Shown here in pieces: positions 26,469-35,992 of a stretch of DNA of 64,000 nt. The notes under the pieces were generated by a model. The model saw nothing but the letters and a program-made list of their open reading frames with translations, ran no database searches and was not told where the DNA came from. Position 1 is the first letter of the stretch, and each line of letters opens with the position of its first letter. A program made the position numbers and the translations under genes. This DNA is from an uncultured Methylopila sp. (lineage in GTDB: Bacteria; Pseudomonadota; Alphaproteobacteria; Rhizobiales; Methylopilaceae): positions 60,391 to 124,390 of the forward strand of contig CABHPB010000066.1 of NCBI GenBank assembly GCA_902168115.1, written 5' to 3'.

Positions 26469-27800
26469 TCAGGCCGCTCGGGCAAGCGCCGCGTCGAGCG
26501 CGTCGCCGAGGCGGTCGACGATCTCGTCGACCTCGGCCTCCGTGACGATGAAGGGCGGCGCCAGCAGCACGTGGTCTCCCCGGACGCCGTCGACCGTGCC
26601 GCCCATCGGATAGACCATAAGACCACGCGCCATCGCCTCGCGCTTCACATGGGCGTGCAGCTTGAGAGCGGGGTCGAACGGCGCCCTGGTCGCGCGGTCC
26701 GCGACGATCTCGACGCCCCTGAACAGGCCGCGGCCGCGCACGTCGCCGACATGCGGCGCGTTGCCGAAGCGCTCCTCGAGCCGGCGGCCGAGCCGCTCGC
26801 CCATCGCGACGACGTTGTCGAGCAGCCGGTCGCGCTCGATCACGGTCTGCACGGCGACGGCGGCCGCGGCGGCCATGGGGTGGCCCATATAGGTGTGGCC
26901 GTGCTGGAAGAAGCCCGAGCCTTTGGCGAAGGACTGGAAGATCGTCTCGCTGAGCAGCACCGCGCCGATCGGCTGGTAGCCTCCGCCGAGACCCTTGGCG
27001 ATCGTCATCAGGTCCGGCGCGACGCCGTCCTGCTCGCAGGCGTGGAGCGTGCCGGTGCGGCCCATGCCGCACATGACCTCGTCGAGGATCAGCAGCACCC
27101 CGTAGCGGTCGCAGATCGCTCGGACCCGCTTGAGATAGTCGGCCACCGGCGGCACGGCGCCGGCCGTAGCGCCGACGACCGTTTCGGCGACGAAGGCCAT
27201 CACCTCGTCCGGCCCGAGCTCCAGGATCTTGTCCTCGAGAGCCTGCGCGGCGCGCGCGGCGTAGGCCTCGTCGCTCTCGCCCGGCTCCTGGAAGCGGTAG
27301 GCGAAGCAGGGGTCGACGTGGTGCGTCTCGATCAGCAGCGGCCGGAACTGCGCGCGGCGCCACTCGTTGCCGCCGGTGGCGAGCGCGCCGAGGGTGTTGC
27401 CGTGGTAGCTCTGGCGGCGCGCGATGACGTGCCGGCGCTGCGGCTGGCCGATCTCGACGAAATGCTGCCGCGCCATCTTGAGCGCGGCCTCGACCGCCTC
27501 CGAACCGCCGCTCACCAGATAGACCCGCGTCAGCCCCTCCGGCGCCCTCTCGACCAGCAGCCGCGCGAGTTCTTCGGCGGGTTCGCTCGTGAAGAAGCCG
27601 GTGTGGGCGTAGGCGAGCCTGTCGAGCTGGGCGTGGAGGGCCGCGATCACGTCGGGATGGCCGTGGCCGAGGCACGAGACCGCCGCGCCGCCCGAGGCGT
27701 CGATGTAGCGGCGGCCTTCGGCGTCGATCAGTCGGATCCCCTCTCCGGCGACGGCGATCGGCATGTCGGCGTTCGCGGCGCGGTGAAGCAGATGGGTCAT
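26469..27800 (-). CDS. Class III PLP-dependent aminotransferase
   Basis: Omega-amino acid type aminotransferase of 443 residues. Signatures include VSGGSEAVEAALKMAR, SYHGNTLGALA, the PLP-ring Asp in LLILDEVMCGMGRTG, and the Schiff-base Lys in TIAKGLGGGYQPIGA. It overlaps the upstream regulator gene by ATGA and precedes the TAXI transporter genes, so its substrate is probably what the transporter imports. With the divergent beta-keto acid cleavage enzyme, a beta-amino acid substrate is plausible but inferred. Confidence 0.92.
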   Translation of the reverse strand: MTHLLHRAANADMPIAVAGEGIRLIDAEGRRYIDASGGAAVSCLGHGHPDVIAALHAQLDRLAYAHTGFFTSEPAEELARLLVERAPEGLTRVYLVSGGSEAVEAALKMARQHFVEIGQPQRRHVIARRQSYHGNTLGALATGGNEWRRAQFRPLLIETHHVDPCFAYRFQEPGESDEAYAARAAQALEDKILELGPDEVMAFVAETVVGATAGAVPPVADYLKRVRAICDRYGVLLILDEVMCGMGRTGTLHACEQDGVAPDLMTIAKGLGGGYQPIGAVLLSETIFQSFAKGSGFFQHGHTYMGHPMAAAAAVAVQTVIERDRLLDNVVAMGERLGRRLEERFGNAPHVGDVRGRGLFRGVEIVADRATRAPFDPALKLHAHVKREAMARGLMVYPMGGTVDGVRGDHVLLAPPFIVTEAEVDEIVDRLGDALDAALARAA

Positions 27801-28684
27801 GGCGTCCTCCGGCAGACGTCGATGATGTGCGCGTCGAGCGCGGCGAGATGCGCGTCGACGTCGCGCAGCCCCTCGACGGCCGCCGCGCCGCGCCGGCCGG
27901 CGACGATGGCGGCGAGGATCTCAGCCACGGCGAAGCAGGGAGACATGACGTGGAAGAAGGACGGGCTCGCGGTGGAGGCGAAGATCGCGACGTCCGTCAG
28001 CCGGGCGAGCGGGGCGACCGGGCTGTCGGTCACGGCGACGACCGCGCATCCACGCGCTTTCGCGAGCTCCGCGAGCTCGACGGCCGCGCGGGTGTAGGGA
28101 TGGACGCTGACGACGAACAGGACGTCGCCGGTCTTCGCCCGCGCCAGCGCGTCGCCGCCCGATCCGCCGGGCGCGTCGAGCTGCACGACGCCGTCGCCGA
28201 TGAGGCTCAGCACGTAGCCGAGATGCCAGGCGGCCGGATGGCTCGCCCTGAGACCGAGGCAAAACACCCGGTGCGCGCCGGCGAGGCGTTCTGCGGCCGC
28301 GACCAGACGCTCGAGCGAGTCCGGCTCGGCAAGCCTCGAGACGTGTCCGGCGATCGCGGTCGCCACTTCGGCTGCGACCGCCCTGTCGCCCTTGAGTTTC
28401 TGGGCCTCGAAGCGGGCGCCGGCGTCGGAGGCGAAGCCGGCCCCGGCGTCGCGCACGGCGCGGGCGTGCGCGGCCTTCACCTCCTCGTATCCCGAGAGTC
28501 CGAGCGCTTGGGCGAACCGCGTCATCGTCGCGGGCTTCACGCCCGCCCGGCGCGCCTGCTCGCGCATCGACAGCAGAGCGACGTCGGAGGGCTCGTCCAG
28601 CACGTAGCGCGCCGCGGACTGAAGCTGCTCCGACATCTCGTCGAAGGAGCGGACGATCGCGTCTCTCAGTCCGGGCTGGTCCAT
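27797..28684 (-). CDS. MurR/RpiR family transcriptional regulator
   Basis: The 295 residues have an N-terminal HTH (about 1-80, REQARRAGVKPATMTRFAQALG) and a C-terminal SIS domain (about 125-260, GLRASHPAAWHLGY and VVSVHPYTRAAVELAELAKARG) that binds phosphosugar-like or other effectors. It is the first gene of the reverse aminotransferase-TRAP operon and is divergent from the BKACE gene, the classical position of a local regulator. The 3' end overlaps the aminotransferase start. Confidence 0.9.
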   Translation of the reverse strand: MDQPGLRDAIVRSFDEMSEQLQSAARYVLDEPSDVALLSMREQARRAGVKPATMTRFAQALGLSGYEEVKAAHARAVRDAGAGFASDAGARFEAQKLKGDRAVAAEVATAIAGHVSRLAEPDSLERLVAAAERLAGAHRVFCLGLRASHPAAWHLGYVLSLIGDGVVQLDAPGGSGGDALARAKTGDVLFVVSVHPYTRAAVELAELAKARGCAVVAVTDSPVAPLARLTDVAIFASTASPSFFHVMSPCFAVAEILAAIVAGRRGAAAVEGLRDVDAHLAALDAHIIDVCRRTP

Positions 28685-28752
28685 GGACCGAGGCTAGACG
28701 ACGCTCCGGACGCATGCAACATACGTTTCATATTGCGATCGTTGAGATACGA
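28685..28752. promoter_or_regulatory. Divergent promoter region between RpiR-type regulator and BKACE gene
   Basis: This 68-bp gap is markedly richer in A/T than its surroundings and contains two ATACG elements (in CATACGTTTCAT and in GAGATACGAATG). It must hold both promoters and is the likely binding site of the regulator. No exact dyad was resolved by eye. Confidence 0.4.
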
Positions 28753-29583
28753 ATGACTCATCCGACGTCGGAAAAGCCGCTCCAGCCAGTGTCCATTGCG
28801 GTGGCGCCGAACGGTGGGCGCCGTGGTCAACGTGACCACCGTGCCATTCCGATCTCGGCAACCGAACTGGCCGCCTGCGCCGCAGAATGCCTCGACGCTG
28901 GCGCCTCGATGATCCACGTCCATGTGCGCGACCGCGACGGGCGCCACCTGCTCGACGCCGACGCCTACGCCGAGGCGACGCGCGCAATCCGGGCCGAAGT
29001 CGGCGACAAGCTCGTGATCCAGATCACGAGCGAGTCGCTCGGGATCTATTCGCCGGCCGAGCAGCGCGCGGTGGTGAAGGCGACGCGGCCGGAAGCGGTC
29101 TCGCTCGCGCTCAAGGAGCTCGCGCCGGACGCTTCGGAGGAGCGCGCCTTCGCCGAGCTGCTCGACTGGACGCGCGCGGAAAGCTGCGCGCCGCAGATCA
29201 TCCTCTATTCGCCGGAAGACGCCGTCCGGCTCGCCGATCTGGCGCGGCGGGGTCTCGCGCAGGACGACCTGCCGGTGCTTTACGTGCTCGGGCGCTACAC
29301 GCCGGGCCAGCGCTCCGCGCCAGCCGATTTGCTACCGTTCCTGACGCCCGAGGCGCCGCGCTTTTCGAAATGGAGCGTCTGCGCTTTCGGGCCACGGGAG
29401 GCGGCCTGCGCCGCGACGGCGGCCGCGCTCGGCGGCCATGCGCGGGTCGGCTTCGAGAACAATCTCCATCTGCCGAACGGAGAGCTCGCCGGCTCCAACG
29501 CCGATCTCGTCGCGGCGACGGCCGGTCTCATCACACGGCTCGGGCTGACGATCGCGACGGCGGACGATTTGCGGAAAGGCTAG
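28753..29583 (+). CDS. Beta-keto acid cleavage enzyme (BKACE, DUF849 family)
   Basis: BKACE enzymes condense a beta-keto acid with acetyl-CoA and cleave it to acetoacetate plus a new CoA thioester, using Zn2+. The metal-binding HxH is in SMIHVHVRDRDGRH, and the C-terminal GFENNLHLPNGELAGSNADLV block is typical. The ATG at 28753 (product 276 residues) was chosen over one 39 bp upstream because family proteins begin shortly before PVSIAVAPNGG. It is divergent from the RpiR regulator and the aminotransferase/TRAP operon. The specific keto acid is unknown. Confidence 0.88.
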   Translation: MTHPTSEKPLQPVSIAVAPNGGRRGQRDHRAIPISATELAACAAECLDAGASMIHVHVRDRDGRHLLDADAYAEATRAIRAEVGDKLVIQITSESLGIYSPAEQRAVVKATRPEAVSLALKELAPDASEERAFAELLDWTRAESCAPQIILYSPEDAVRLADLARRGLAQDDLPVLYVLGRYTPGQRSAPADLLPFLTPEAPRFSKWSVCAFGPREAACAATAAALGGHARVGFENNLHLPNGELAGSNADLVAATAGLITRLGLTIATADDLRKG

Positions 29584-29586
29584 CGC

Positions 29587-29907
29587 TCAGCCTCGCGGCC
29601 CGAACAGCACGATCCCGGCGCCCACGACGCAGATCGCCGAGCCGGTCAGGTCCCAGCGGTCGGGACGCACGCCCTCGACCGCCCAGAGCCAGCCGAGCGA
29701 GGCGGCGACATAGACGCCGCCATAGGCCGCATAGGCCCGACCGGCGGCCTCGACCTCGACCAGCGTCAGCAGCCAGGCAAACAGCAGCAGGCTCGCCACG
29801 CCGACGACGAGCCACGCGGCCGGCGCGCCCTGCCGCAACACGGACCAGAAGGCGAAGCAGCCGCCGATCTCGGCGAGCGCGGCGGCGACATAGACAGCGG
29901 CTGTCAT
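29587..29907 (-). CDS. YnfA/UPF0060 family small membrane protein
   Basis: A 106-residue inner-membrane protein with four predicted hydrophobic helices and the family pattern [33 protein letters not shown] and [23 protein letters not shown]. YnfA proteins resemble small multidrug resistance (SMR) transporters; the function is not firmly known. The ATG at 29907 overlaps the ispE stop, so it is the last gene of the TPR-ispE-ynfA unit. Confidence 0.92.
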   Translation of the reverse strand: MTAAVYVAAALAEIGGCFAFWSVLRQGAPAAWLVVGVASLLLFAWLLTLVEVEAAGRAYAAYGGVYVAASLGWLWAVEGVRPDRWDLTGSAICVVGAGIVLFGPRG

Positions 29908-30752
29908 CTCAGCATGCTCGGGCGAATCCACCAGTCCGGCAAGCGCTCGCGGAGCGCCCTCGCCGCCCGCCGCGCCGCGCGCTGGTCGGCGAACAGACCG
30001 AACACGGTCGCCCCCGATCCGGACATGCGCGCGAGGCGGCAGCCTTCCGACTGCCCAAGCGCGTCGATCCCGATCCCGATGTCGTCCATGAGCGCGCGGG
30101 CCGGTGGTTCGAGATCGTTGCGGGCGGAGATCAGGGCGTCGATCGTCGCTCCTGGGACCGCGCCGTCGCCGCGGCTCTCGCCGGGCGACAGGCCGAGCCC
30201 GCGGAACACGTCCGCCGTCGAAAGCCCCTTCAGCGGATTGGCGAGCACGGCGGCGAGCGGCGGCAGGGCGATCGGCGCGACTCCCTCCCCGCGCCCCGTC
30301 ATGCGCGCAGCGCGGGAGATCAGGCAGACCGGGACGTCCGAGCCTGTCGCGGCCGCCGCCTCGACCAGTTTCGGATCGTCGACGGCAAGCGCGTTGAGCC
30401 GCGCGATCAGCCTCAGCGCAGCGCCCGCGTCTGCGGAGCCGCCGCCGAGCCCGGCCGCCACGGGAATGCGCTTCGTCAGATGAAAGGCACCGAGCCTCAG
30501 GCCCTCGATGCGCTCCGCAGCGGCGCGCGCCGCCCTGAGGACGAGGTTGTCCGCGTCGGGGCCGGCCGCTGGGGCGAACGGGCCGTCGACCGCGGCGAGC
30601 GCGAGGCCCGGCCCCGGCTCCAGCGCGACGACGTCGGCCGCGCAGCCGGCGAAGGCGACGAGGCTGTCGAGCTCATGGAATCCGTCGGCGCGCCTGCCGA
30701 GGACGTGGAGCGTGAGATTGACTTTGGCCGGAGCGCGCTCGCTGGGCGGCAT
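29904..30752 (-). CDS. ispE: 4-diphosphocytidyl-2-C-methyl-D-erythritol kinase
   Basis: GHMP kinase phosphorylating CDP-methylerythritol in the MEP isoprenoid pathway. The 282 residues open with [22 protein letters not shown] and contain the ATP-binding glycine loop [15 protein letters not shown] plus C-terminal [12 protein letters not shown]. It lies 11 bp downstream of the TPR gene and overlaps ynfA. With dxs it makes two MEP genes in this window. Confidence 0.96.
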   Translation of the reverse strand: MPPSERAPAKVNLTLHVLGRRADGFHELDSLVAFAGCAADVVALEPGPGLALAAVDGPFAPAAGPDADNLVLRAARAAAERIEGLRLGAFHLTKRIPVAAGLGGGSADAGAALRLIARLNALAVDDPKLVEAAAATGSDVPVCLISRAARMTGRGEGVAPIALPPLAAVLANPLKGLSTADVFRGLGLSPGESRGDGAVPGATIDALISARNDLEPPARALMDDIGIGIDALGQSEGCRLARMSGSGATVFGLFADQRAARRAARALRERLPDWWIRPSMLR

Positions 30753-30763
30753 GAAGCGCCGCC

Positions 30764-32920
30764 TCAGCCGCCTTCGCGCTTGTTCGCCGCGTCCGCCGCG
30801 TTGGTGTTCTGCTCGTCCGGCAGGCCGTCCTTAAGCTTGGCCTCGATTTTCGGCAGCTCCGGCGGCTCGGGCTTCAGCTCCTTGGCGTGGCTCCACTGGA
30901 ACCGGGCCTCGAGCCGTCGGCCGACGCGCCAGTAGGCGTCGCCGAGATGGTCGTTCATCACCGGGTCCTGCGGCCGCAGCTCGACGGCGCGCTCGAGCTC
31001 GCGCACCGCGTCCTCGTATTTGCCGAGGCGGAAATAGGCCCAGCCGAGGCTGTCGACGATGTAGCCGTCGTCCGGCTTCAGCTCGACCGCCTTCTTGATG
31101 AGCCTCATACCCTCGTCGAGGTTCACGCCCTGGTCGATCCAGGAGTAGCCGAGATAGTTCATGATCAGCGCCTGGTCGGGCGCGAGATCGAGCGCGAGCT
31201 TGAGGTCGGCCTCGGCCTTGGCCCACTGCTTCGACCGCTCATAGGCGATGCCGCGCACGTAGTAGAGCGACCAGTTGCTCTTGTCCGGCGGGGGCGGCGT
31301 GCCGGCGGGCTGGTTGGCCTCGACGGCGGGCGTCTGCGCGGGGCCGGCGGCGACCGCGTTCGGCGCCTCCGCCTTCTCCTCGGGCTTCGGCTGGGCAGGC
31401 GCCTTCGCGGCGGTCTGCGGCAACAGGATGCTCTGCCCCACGGTCAGCGCCTCGCCGTCGCGAAGCCGGCGCCCGATCACCTTCTTGGCGTCCGGCGTCT
31501 GGTTCAGCTTGCGCAGCTCCAGCCAGCGGCGGCCGTCGCCGAGCTCGCTTTCGGCGATCTTCCAAAGCGTGTCGCCCGCCTTCACGTGATAGACGGCCGG
31601 CTCGGCGGCGGAGGGAGCCGCCGCTTCGGGCGCGGGCTTGGCCTCAGGCGCGGGCGTGGCGGGCGCAGGCGCGGCCGGCTGCGGAGCGGCCTCCGCAGCG
31701 CGCGCGGGGGCCGCGAGGTCGATCGCCTTGGTGTAGGTCTCCGCCGCCTCGGCGAATTTCTCGCGGCTGCGCTGGACGTTGCCGAGCGCGACGATCGCCT
31801 CCTGATCGTCGGGCGACTGGGCGATCATCTTCTTCAGCCGGCCGATCGCCTCGTCCGTCTTGTCGAGACGGTCGAGGTCCATCGCGCTCTGGATCTCGGC
31901 GTTGCGCTTCAGGGCGGAGTTCGCCGGCACGCGCTGATAAGTGTCGATCGCCTGCTGGAACTGGTTGAGCTGGTCGTAGAGGTCGCCGAGCGTGACCAGC
32001 GCCATCGGGTGGTCCGGCTCGAGATAGAGGGCGAGCTGGAGATAGACGATGGCGAGGTCCTCGCCGCCCTGCCGGGCGAGCGCGCCGCCGATGCCGTAGA
32101 GCACCTCGGCCGCGCCGTCGGACGGGTCCTTGACGACGCGCTTCAGCTCGCCGCCCTTCTCGATCATCTCACGGGTCTCGCGCGCGACCGGATGGCGAGG
32201 CGCCGACTTGTCGAGTTCGGCGAGCGCCTTGAGCGCGCCGGCCTTGTCGCCCGTCTGCGCGCGGAAGATCGCCGCGGCCTGAACGATCCTCAGCGCCGCG
32301 CCGTCGCCGGCGAGCGCCGCGTTCAGGCGCTTCGTCGCCTCCGCCTTGTCGCCGCCGAGGTCGGCGATAAGGCCGGCGTGGTAGTCGCGGAACGTGCCGA
32401 AGAAGTCCGCGCCCTGGAGCTTGTCGACGGCCTCGAGCGCCTTCGCCTTGTTGTCGGAGCCGAGCCAGCTCCAGCCCGTCAGCAACTGCACGGTGAGATC
32501 GGCGAGCGGGCCCTTGCCGCCCTGCGACAGGTGATGGCGGGCGGACGAATAGTTGTGGGTGCGCAGCGCCCGCGCCGCCAGCGCGAGGCGCGCGATCCGG
32601 TTCGAGGGATCGGTCGCGACCACACGCTCGGCGAGGCGCATCGCGCCGTCCCCGTCGCCCTCGGCCAGCGTCAGCAGGAACGTGCGCTCGAGCAGTTCGG
32701 GATTTCGCGGATCATCGCGCAGCGCGGCGCGGAAATAGGCGGCGGCCGAGGTGGCGTCCCGGTCGGAGCCGGCGACGCGCCCGGCGAGATAGTTGCCGGC
32801 GAGCGAGGTGCGGAAGGCCTCGATCTCCGCGTCCTCGCGCTGGTCGGCGAGAGCGGCGGAGGCGCCCGCGAGCAGCGCGAGCATGGCGAAAGGCGCGGCG
32901 CGCCGGACGATCGAGATCAC
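30764..32920 (-). CDS. TPR-repeat protein with an inserted LysM domain
   Basis: A 718-residue predicted exported protein. A signal peptide (about residues 1-25, ending ASAALADQ) is followed by tetratricopeptide repeats to about 400, a Pro/Ala linker, a LysM peptidoglycan-binding domain (443-501, [20 protein letters not shown]), a second Pro/Ala linker and further TPRs (550-680). The GTG at 32920 was chosen because it begins the signal peptide and AGGAGG lies 11 nt upstream. TPR proteins next to ispE are common in Rhizobiales; the LysM inside the TPR array is unusual. Probable periplasmic or cell-wall-associated scaffold. Confidence 0.8.
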   Translation of the reverse strand: MISIVRRAAPFAMLALLAGASAALADQREDAEIEAFRTSLAGNYLAGRVAGSDRDATSAAAYFRAALRDDPRNPELLERTFLLTLAEGDGDGAMRLAERVVATDPSNRIARLALAARALRTHNYSSARHHLSQGGKGPLADLTVQLLTGWSWLGSDNKAKALEAVDKLQGADFFGTFRDYHAGLIADLGGDKAEATKRLNAALAGDGAALRIVQAAAIFRAQTGDKAGALKALAELDKSAPRHPVARETREMIEKGGELKRVVKDPSDGAAEVLYGIGGALARQGGEDLAIVYLQLALYLEPDHPMALVTLGDLYDQLNQFQQAIDTYQRVPANSALKRNAEIQSAMDLDRLDKTDEAIGRLKKMIAQSPDDQEAIVALGNVQRSREKFAEAAETYTKAIDLAAPARAAEAAPQPAAPAPATPAPEAKPAPEAAAPSAAEPAVYHVKAGDTLWKIAESELGDGRRWLELRKLNQTPDAKKVIGRRLRDGEALTVGQSILLPQTAAKAPAQPKPEEKAEAPNAVAAGPAQTPAVEANQPAGTPPPPDKSNWSLYYVRGIAYERSKQWAKAEADLKLALDLAPDQALIMNYLGYSWIDQGVNLDEGMRLIKKAVELKPDDGYIVDSLGWAYFRLGKYEDAVRELERAVELRPQDPVMNDHLGDAYWRVGRRLEARFQWSHAKELKPEPPELPKIEAKLKDGLPDEQNTNAADAANKREGG

Positions 32921-33015
32921 GAGGCTGAATTCCTCCTGTGCGGCGGCTCCGGAGCGCGACGCGGACGGCTGCGCAACATGAACGCAACGACCGGGCGCCA
33001 CAAGCCCGCGCGGGA

Positions 33016-33642
33016 TCAGCTTGCCGCCAAGCGTCCCGGACCGGCCGTGAGCCCGTCCCAGGCCTGCATCGCGGCCCGCGCGATCGCGCCAAGAGCCTCG
33101 GACGTCGCCCCGTCGACCGCCTGGATCGACATGCCTTGCTGCACGGTGACGAAGAACGCCGCAATCGCGGCGATATCGAGACCATCCGGGAGTTCGCCCG
33201 AGGCGACAGCGTCTTCGAGCCGCCGCGTCAGCGCGGCGAGCGACCCCGCCCTGCGGCCTTTCAGCGCCGACCGCGTCTCTTCCGCCGCGTTGTGGGTTCC
33301 GGCCGCGGTCAGGACGATCATGCAGCCGGGCGGACGCCCGGGCCGGGCGAGCGACTCGGCGGAGGTCATGAGGAACGCCTCGCAGGCCGCGCGGGCCGTC
33401 GGGGCGGCGTCGACCGCGGCCATCATGCAGGCGCCGGCCTTCTCCTCGTAGAGCTTGGCGGCCTCGCGGAAGAGTTCGTCCTTGGACCCGAAGGCGGCAT
33501 AGAGGCTCGGCGAGGCGACGCCCATGGCGCGGGTGAGCTCCGCCATCGAGGCGCCCTCGTAGCCGAGCGCCCAGAAGGTCTCCATCGCCCGCTCGAGCGC
33601 CTCCTGCCTGTCGAAACTCCTTGGCCGGCCACGCGCCGCCAT
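33016..33642 (-). CDS. TetR/AcrR family regulator
   Basis: A 208-residue repressor with N-terminal HTH (GRPRSFDRQEALERAM, then GASMAELTRAMGVASPSLYAAFGSKDELF). The ligand-binding C-terminal half is typical of the AcrR/YcdC-type group. It is divergent from an SDR gene with 105 bp between the starts, containing a candidate operator, so it most likely represses that oxidoreductase and itself. Confidence 0.92.
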   Translation of the reverse strand: MAARGRPRSFDRQEALERAMETFWALGYEGASMAELTRAMGVASPSLYAAFGSKDELFREAAKLYEEKAGACMMAAVDAAPTARAACEAFLMTSAESLARPGRPPGCMIVLTAAGTHNAAEETRSALKGRRAGSLAALTRRLEDAVASGELPDGLDIAAIAAFFVTVQQGMSIQAVDGATSEALGAIARAAMQAWDGLTAGPGRLAAS

Positions 33643-33683
33643 CCGCCTGCTCCAATATTTGTAACGATCGATATATAAAACGC

Positions 33684-33736
33684 TTGACGGGGGCCGGCAA
33701 CCTCGCCAGTTATTTTTGTATCAAACGACACACAAA
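33684..33736 (+). promoter_or_regulatory. Promoter and candidate TetR operator upstream of the SDR gene
   Basis: A TTGACG element at 33684-33689 is followed 17-20 nt later by AT-rich sequence (TTATTTTTG) that can serve as a -10. An inverted repeat TTTGT-N12-ACAAA spans 33715-33736, ending just before the SDR ribosome site, as expected for repression by the divergent TetR protein. The half-sites were read by eye and are short. Confidence 0.45.
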
Positions 33737-33747
33737 TGGAGGCCGAG

Positions 33748-34506
33748 ATGGCCGACTTCGAGATTCCGGTCCGACTGACGAACAAGAAGGCGCTGGTGAC
33801 GGGCGCCAGCCGCGGCATCGGCGCGGCCATCGCCCTGCGCCTCGCGCAGGAAGGCGCGGACGTCGCGATCACCTACGAGCGCTCCGCCGACAAGGCGGAG
33901 GCGGTGGCGAAGGAGATCCGCGCCCTCGGCCGCAAGGTTGTCGCGATCAAGGCAGACAGCGCGAACGTCGCCGAGGTTCAGGCCGCCGTCGACGGCGCGG
34001 CCAAGGAGCTCGGCGGGCTCGACATCCTCGTCAACAACGCCGGCATCGCCCGCGGCGGCCTGCTGCAGGACGTGCCGCTCGAGGACATCGACGCCACGCT
34101 CGCGGTGAACGTGCGCGCCGTGGTCGTCGGCTCGCAGGCCGCGCTGAAGCATCTGCCGGATGGCGGCCGCATCATCACGACCGGCTCGTGCCTCGGCGAG
34201 CAGGTCCAGTTTCCGGGGATCAGCGTCTATTCGATGAGCAAGTTCGCTGTGCACGGATTTTCGCGCGGCCTTGCCCGCGATCTCGGCGAGCGCGGCATCA
34301 CCGTCAATGTCGTGGCGCCCGGCTCCACCGACACCGACATGAACCCGGCCGACGGCGAGGGCGCCGCGACCCAGCTGCCCTTCATCGCGCTGAAGCGCTA
34401 CGGCAAGCCCGAGGACATCGCCGGCGCCGTCGCATGGCTCGCGAGCCCCGAAGGCAACTACGTGACGGGTACGGTCATCACCGTCGACGGCGGCGTGAAC
34501 GCCTGA
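33748..34506 (+). CDS. Short-chain dehydrogenase/reductase (classical SDR)
   Basis: NAD(P)-dependent oxidoreductase of 252 residues. Cofactor loop TGASRGIGAA, the NNAGIA motif, catalytic Ser in TTGSCLGEQ and the YSMSK catalytic Tyr/Lys pair are all present, and the C-terminal VTGTVITVDGGVNA is typical of FabG-like SDRs. The ATG at 33748 is favoured over one 12 bp upstream because GGAGG (33738-33742) is 5 nt before it. Substrate unknown; controlled by the divergent TetR protein. Confidence 0.93.
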   Translation: MADFEIPVRLTNKKALVTGASRGIGAAIALRLAQEGADVAITYERSADKAEAVAKEIRALGRKVVAIKADSANVAEVQAAVDGAAKELGGLDILVNNAGIARGGLLQDVPLEDIDATLAVNVRAVVVGSQAALKHLPDGGRIITTGSCLGEQVQFPGISVYSMSKFAVHGFSRGLARDLGERGITVNVVAPGSTDTDMNPADGEGAATQLPFIALKRYGKPEDIAGAVAWLASPEGNYVTGTVITVDGGVNA

Positions 34507-34574
34507 GCTCTGGACAGCCGGCGACGGCGCGCCAAACCCATGAGGACGCGCCGTCAGCCGGAGGTTTTGCCGCG

Positions 34575-34970
34575 ATGCCCCTGCCCGTCCCCGCCGTCCC
34601 GTCGAAGAAGCACGCCGAACGGCTGGCGACGGGCCTCGGCTTCGCGCAGCTCGCCCTCGCCGCCTTCGAGCTCGCCCGGCCGGGCGCGCTGTCGAAGTCG
34701 CTGGGGCTCGACCAGAACCACACGTTTCTCAAAGGGTTCGGCGCGCGCGAGATGGCGACCGGCGCCGGCCTGTTCGGCTGGAGGCGCGGACGCGGCCGCT
34801 CGCTCTGGATCTGGGCGCGGGTCGCCGGCGACCTCGCCGACGCCTGGACGCTCGCGCCGGCGCTGCGCCGCGGCAACCCCCAGCGCCACGTGGCGCTCGC
34901 CGCGGTCGGCGTGCTCGCGGCCGTCACGATCATCGACATCTACTGCGCCCGGGCGCTCGACGACCGCTGA
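34575..34970 (+). CDS. Small predicted membrane protein, unknown function
   Basis: A 131-residue protein 68 bp downstream of the SDR gene. It has several moderately hydrophobic stretches, the segment FLKGFGAREMATGAGLFGW and a C-terminal helix (VALAAVGVLAAVTIIDIY). Proteins with a GFGAREIA-type motif occur as small membrane proteins near oxidoreductases or cyclase/dehydrase genes; no function is assigned. GGAGG lies 10 nt upstream of the ATG. Codon use matches its neighbours. Confidence 0.75.
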   Translation: MPLPVPAVPSKKHAERLATGLGFAQLALAAFELARPGALSKSLGLDQNHTFLKGFGAREMATGAGLFGWRRGRGRSLWIWARVAGDLADAWTLAPALRRGNPQRHVALAAVGVLAAVTIIDIYCARALDDR

Positions 34971-34974
34971 GGCG

Positions 34975-35871
34975 TCAGGGCTGCCCCTGAAAGGTGTTGC
35001 AGCTCTTCGGGTCGCCGCTTTCGAGGCCGGTGCGGAACCACTTCACGCGCTGGGCCGAGGAGCCGTGGGTGAAGCTGTCGGGCACGATCTCGCCGCCGGA
35101 GCGCTTCTGCAGCGTGTCGTCGCCGATCGCGGTCGCGGCCTTCAGCGCGCTCTCGACGTCGCCCTTCTCGAGGATGTTGAACTTCGCCTGCGCGCGGTTC
35201 GCCCACACGCCGGCGAAGCAATCGGCCTGAAGCTCGACCCGCACGGAGATGGCGTTCGCCTCCTCCTCCGATCGCGCCCGCTCGCGCGCCTGCATGGTCT
35301 TGTCCATGATGCCGAGCTGGTTCTGGACGTGATGGCCGATCTCGTGCGCGATGACGTAGGCGCGCGCGAAGTCGCCCGGCGAGCGGAATTTCTGGCTGAG
35401 CTCGTCGAAGAACTGCGTGTCGAGATACACGCGCTGGTCGTCGGGGCAGTAGAACGGGCCCATCTCCGCCGCGGCCCGTCCGCAGGCCGAGCGCGTCCTG
35501 CCGCTGAACAGGGTCAGCCGCGGCTGCTTGTACTGCTGTCCGGAGGTCTTGAAGAGGTCGGTCCAGACGTCCTCGGTCTGCGCCAGCACTGCGCGCACGA
35601 ATTCGCCCTGCCGCTGCTCGTCCTGGCTGAGCTCGCGCTTCTGGCCCGGCGACTGCTGCTGGGAGTAGCCGCCACCGCCGCCCTGGATGGTCTCGATGCC
35701 GGCGAGGATGAGACGCGGGTCGACGCCGAGCGCCCAGGAGACCAGCCCGACGACGATCAGCCCGCCGATGCCGATGCCGCCTCCGCCGCCGGGAAAGCGG
35801 AAGCCGCCGCCTCCGCCCTCGCCACGGACGTCGTCGACATTGTCGCTTCGCCGAAAATCATCCCAACGCAT
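34975..35871 (-). CDS. YpfJ-type neutral zinc metallopeptidase
   Basis: A membrane-anchored, presumably periplasmic protein of 298 residues. Opens MRWDDFRRSDNVDDVRG, followed by a Gly-rich stretch and one transmembrane helix (about 33-50). The zinc-binding HEIGH is at 176-180, with a later Glu/Asp-rich ELQADCFAGVWAN motif. This order is characteristic of the KPN_02809/YpfJ family, whose substrates are unknown. It converges with the preceding small membrane-protein gene. Confidence 0.92.
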   Translation of the reverse strand: MRWDDFRRSDNVDDVRGEGGGGGFRFPGGGGGIGIGGLIVVGLVSWALGVDPRLILAGIETIQGGGGGYSQQQSPGQKRELSQDEQRQGEFVRAVLAQTEDVWTDLFKTSGQQYKQPRLTLFSGRTRSACGRAAAEMGPFYCPDDQRVYLDTQFFDELSQKFRSPGDFARAYVIAHEIGHHVQNQLGIMDKTMQARERARSEEEANAISVRVELQADCFAGVWANRAQAKFNILEKGDVESALKAATAIGDDTLQKRSGGEIVPDSFTHGSSAQRVKWFRTGLESGDPKSCNTFQGQP

Positions 35872-35992
35872 TGCACGGCTCCCGACCCGTCCGCATACCC
35901 TCGAGCGACAGAGATAGCGCGCGCATCACCGTTGCGCGAGATGGGCGGCGAGCGAGGGGATTCAGACGAAAGGCGAGCCTCGGCCCGCCCGT

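Noticed and set aside
30887..33451. Long forward frame opposite the TPR-LysM gene
   Set aside because: High GC leaves the complementary frame open; the translation is Arg/Val/Gly-rich without domains and the reverse gene has TPR, LysM and signal-peptide signatures.
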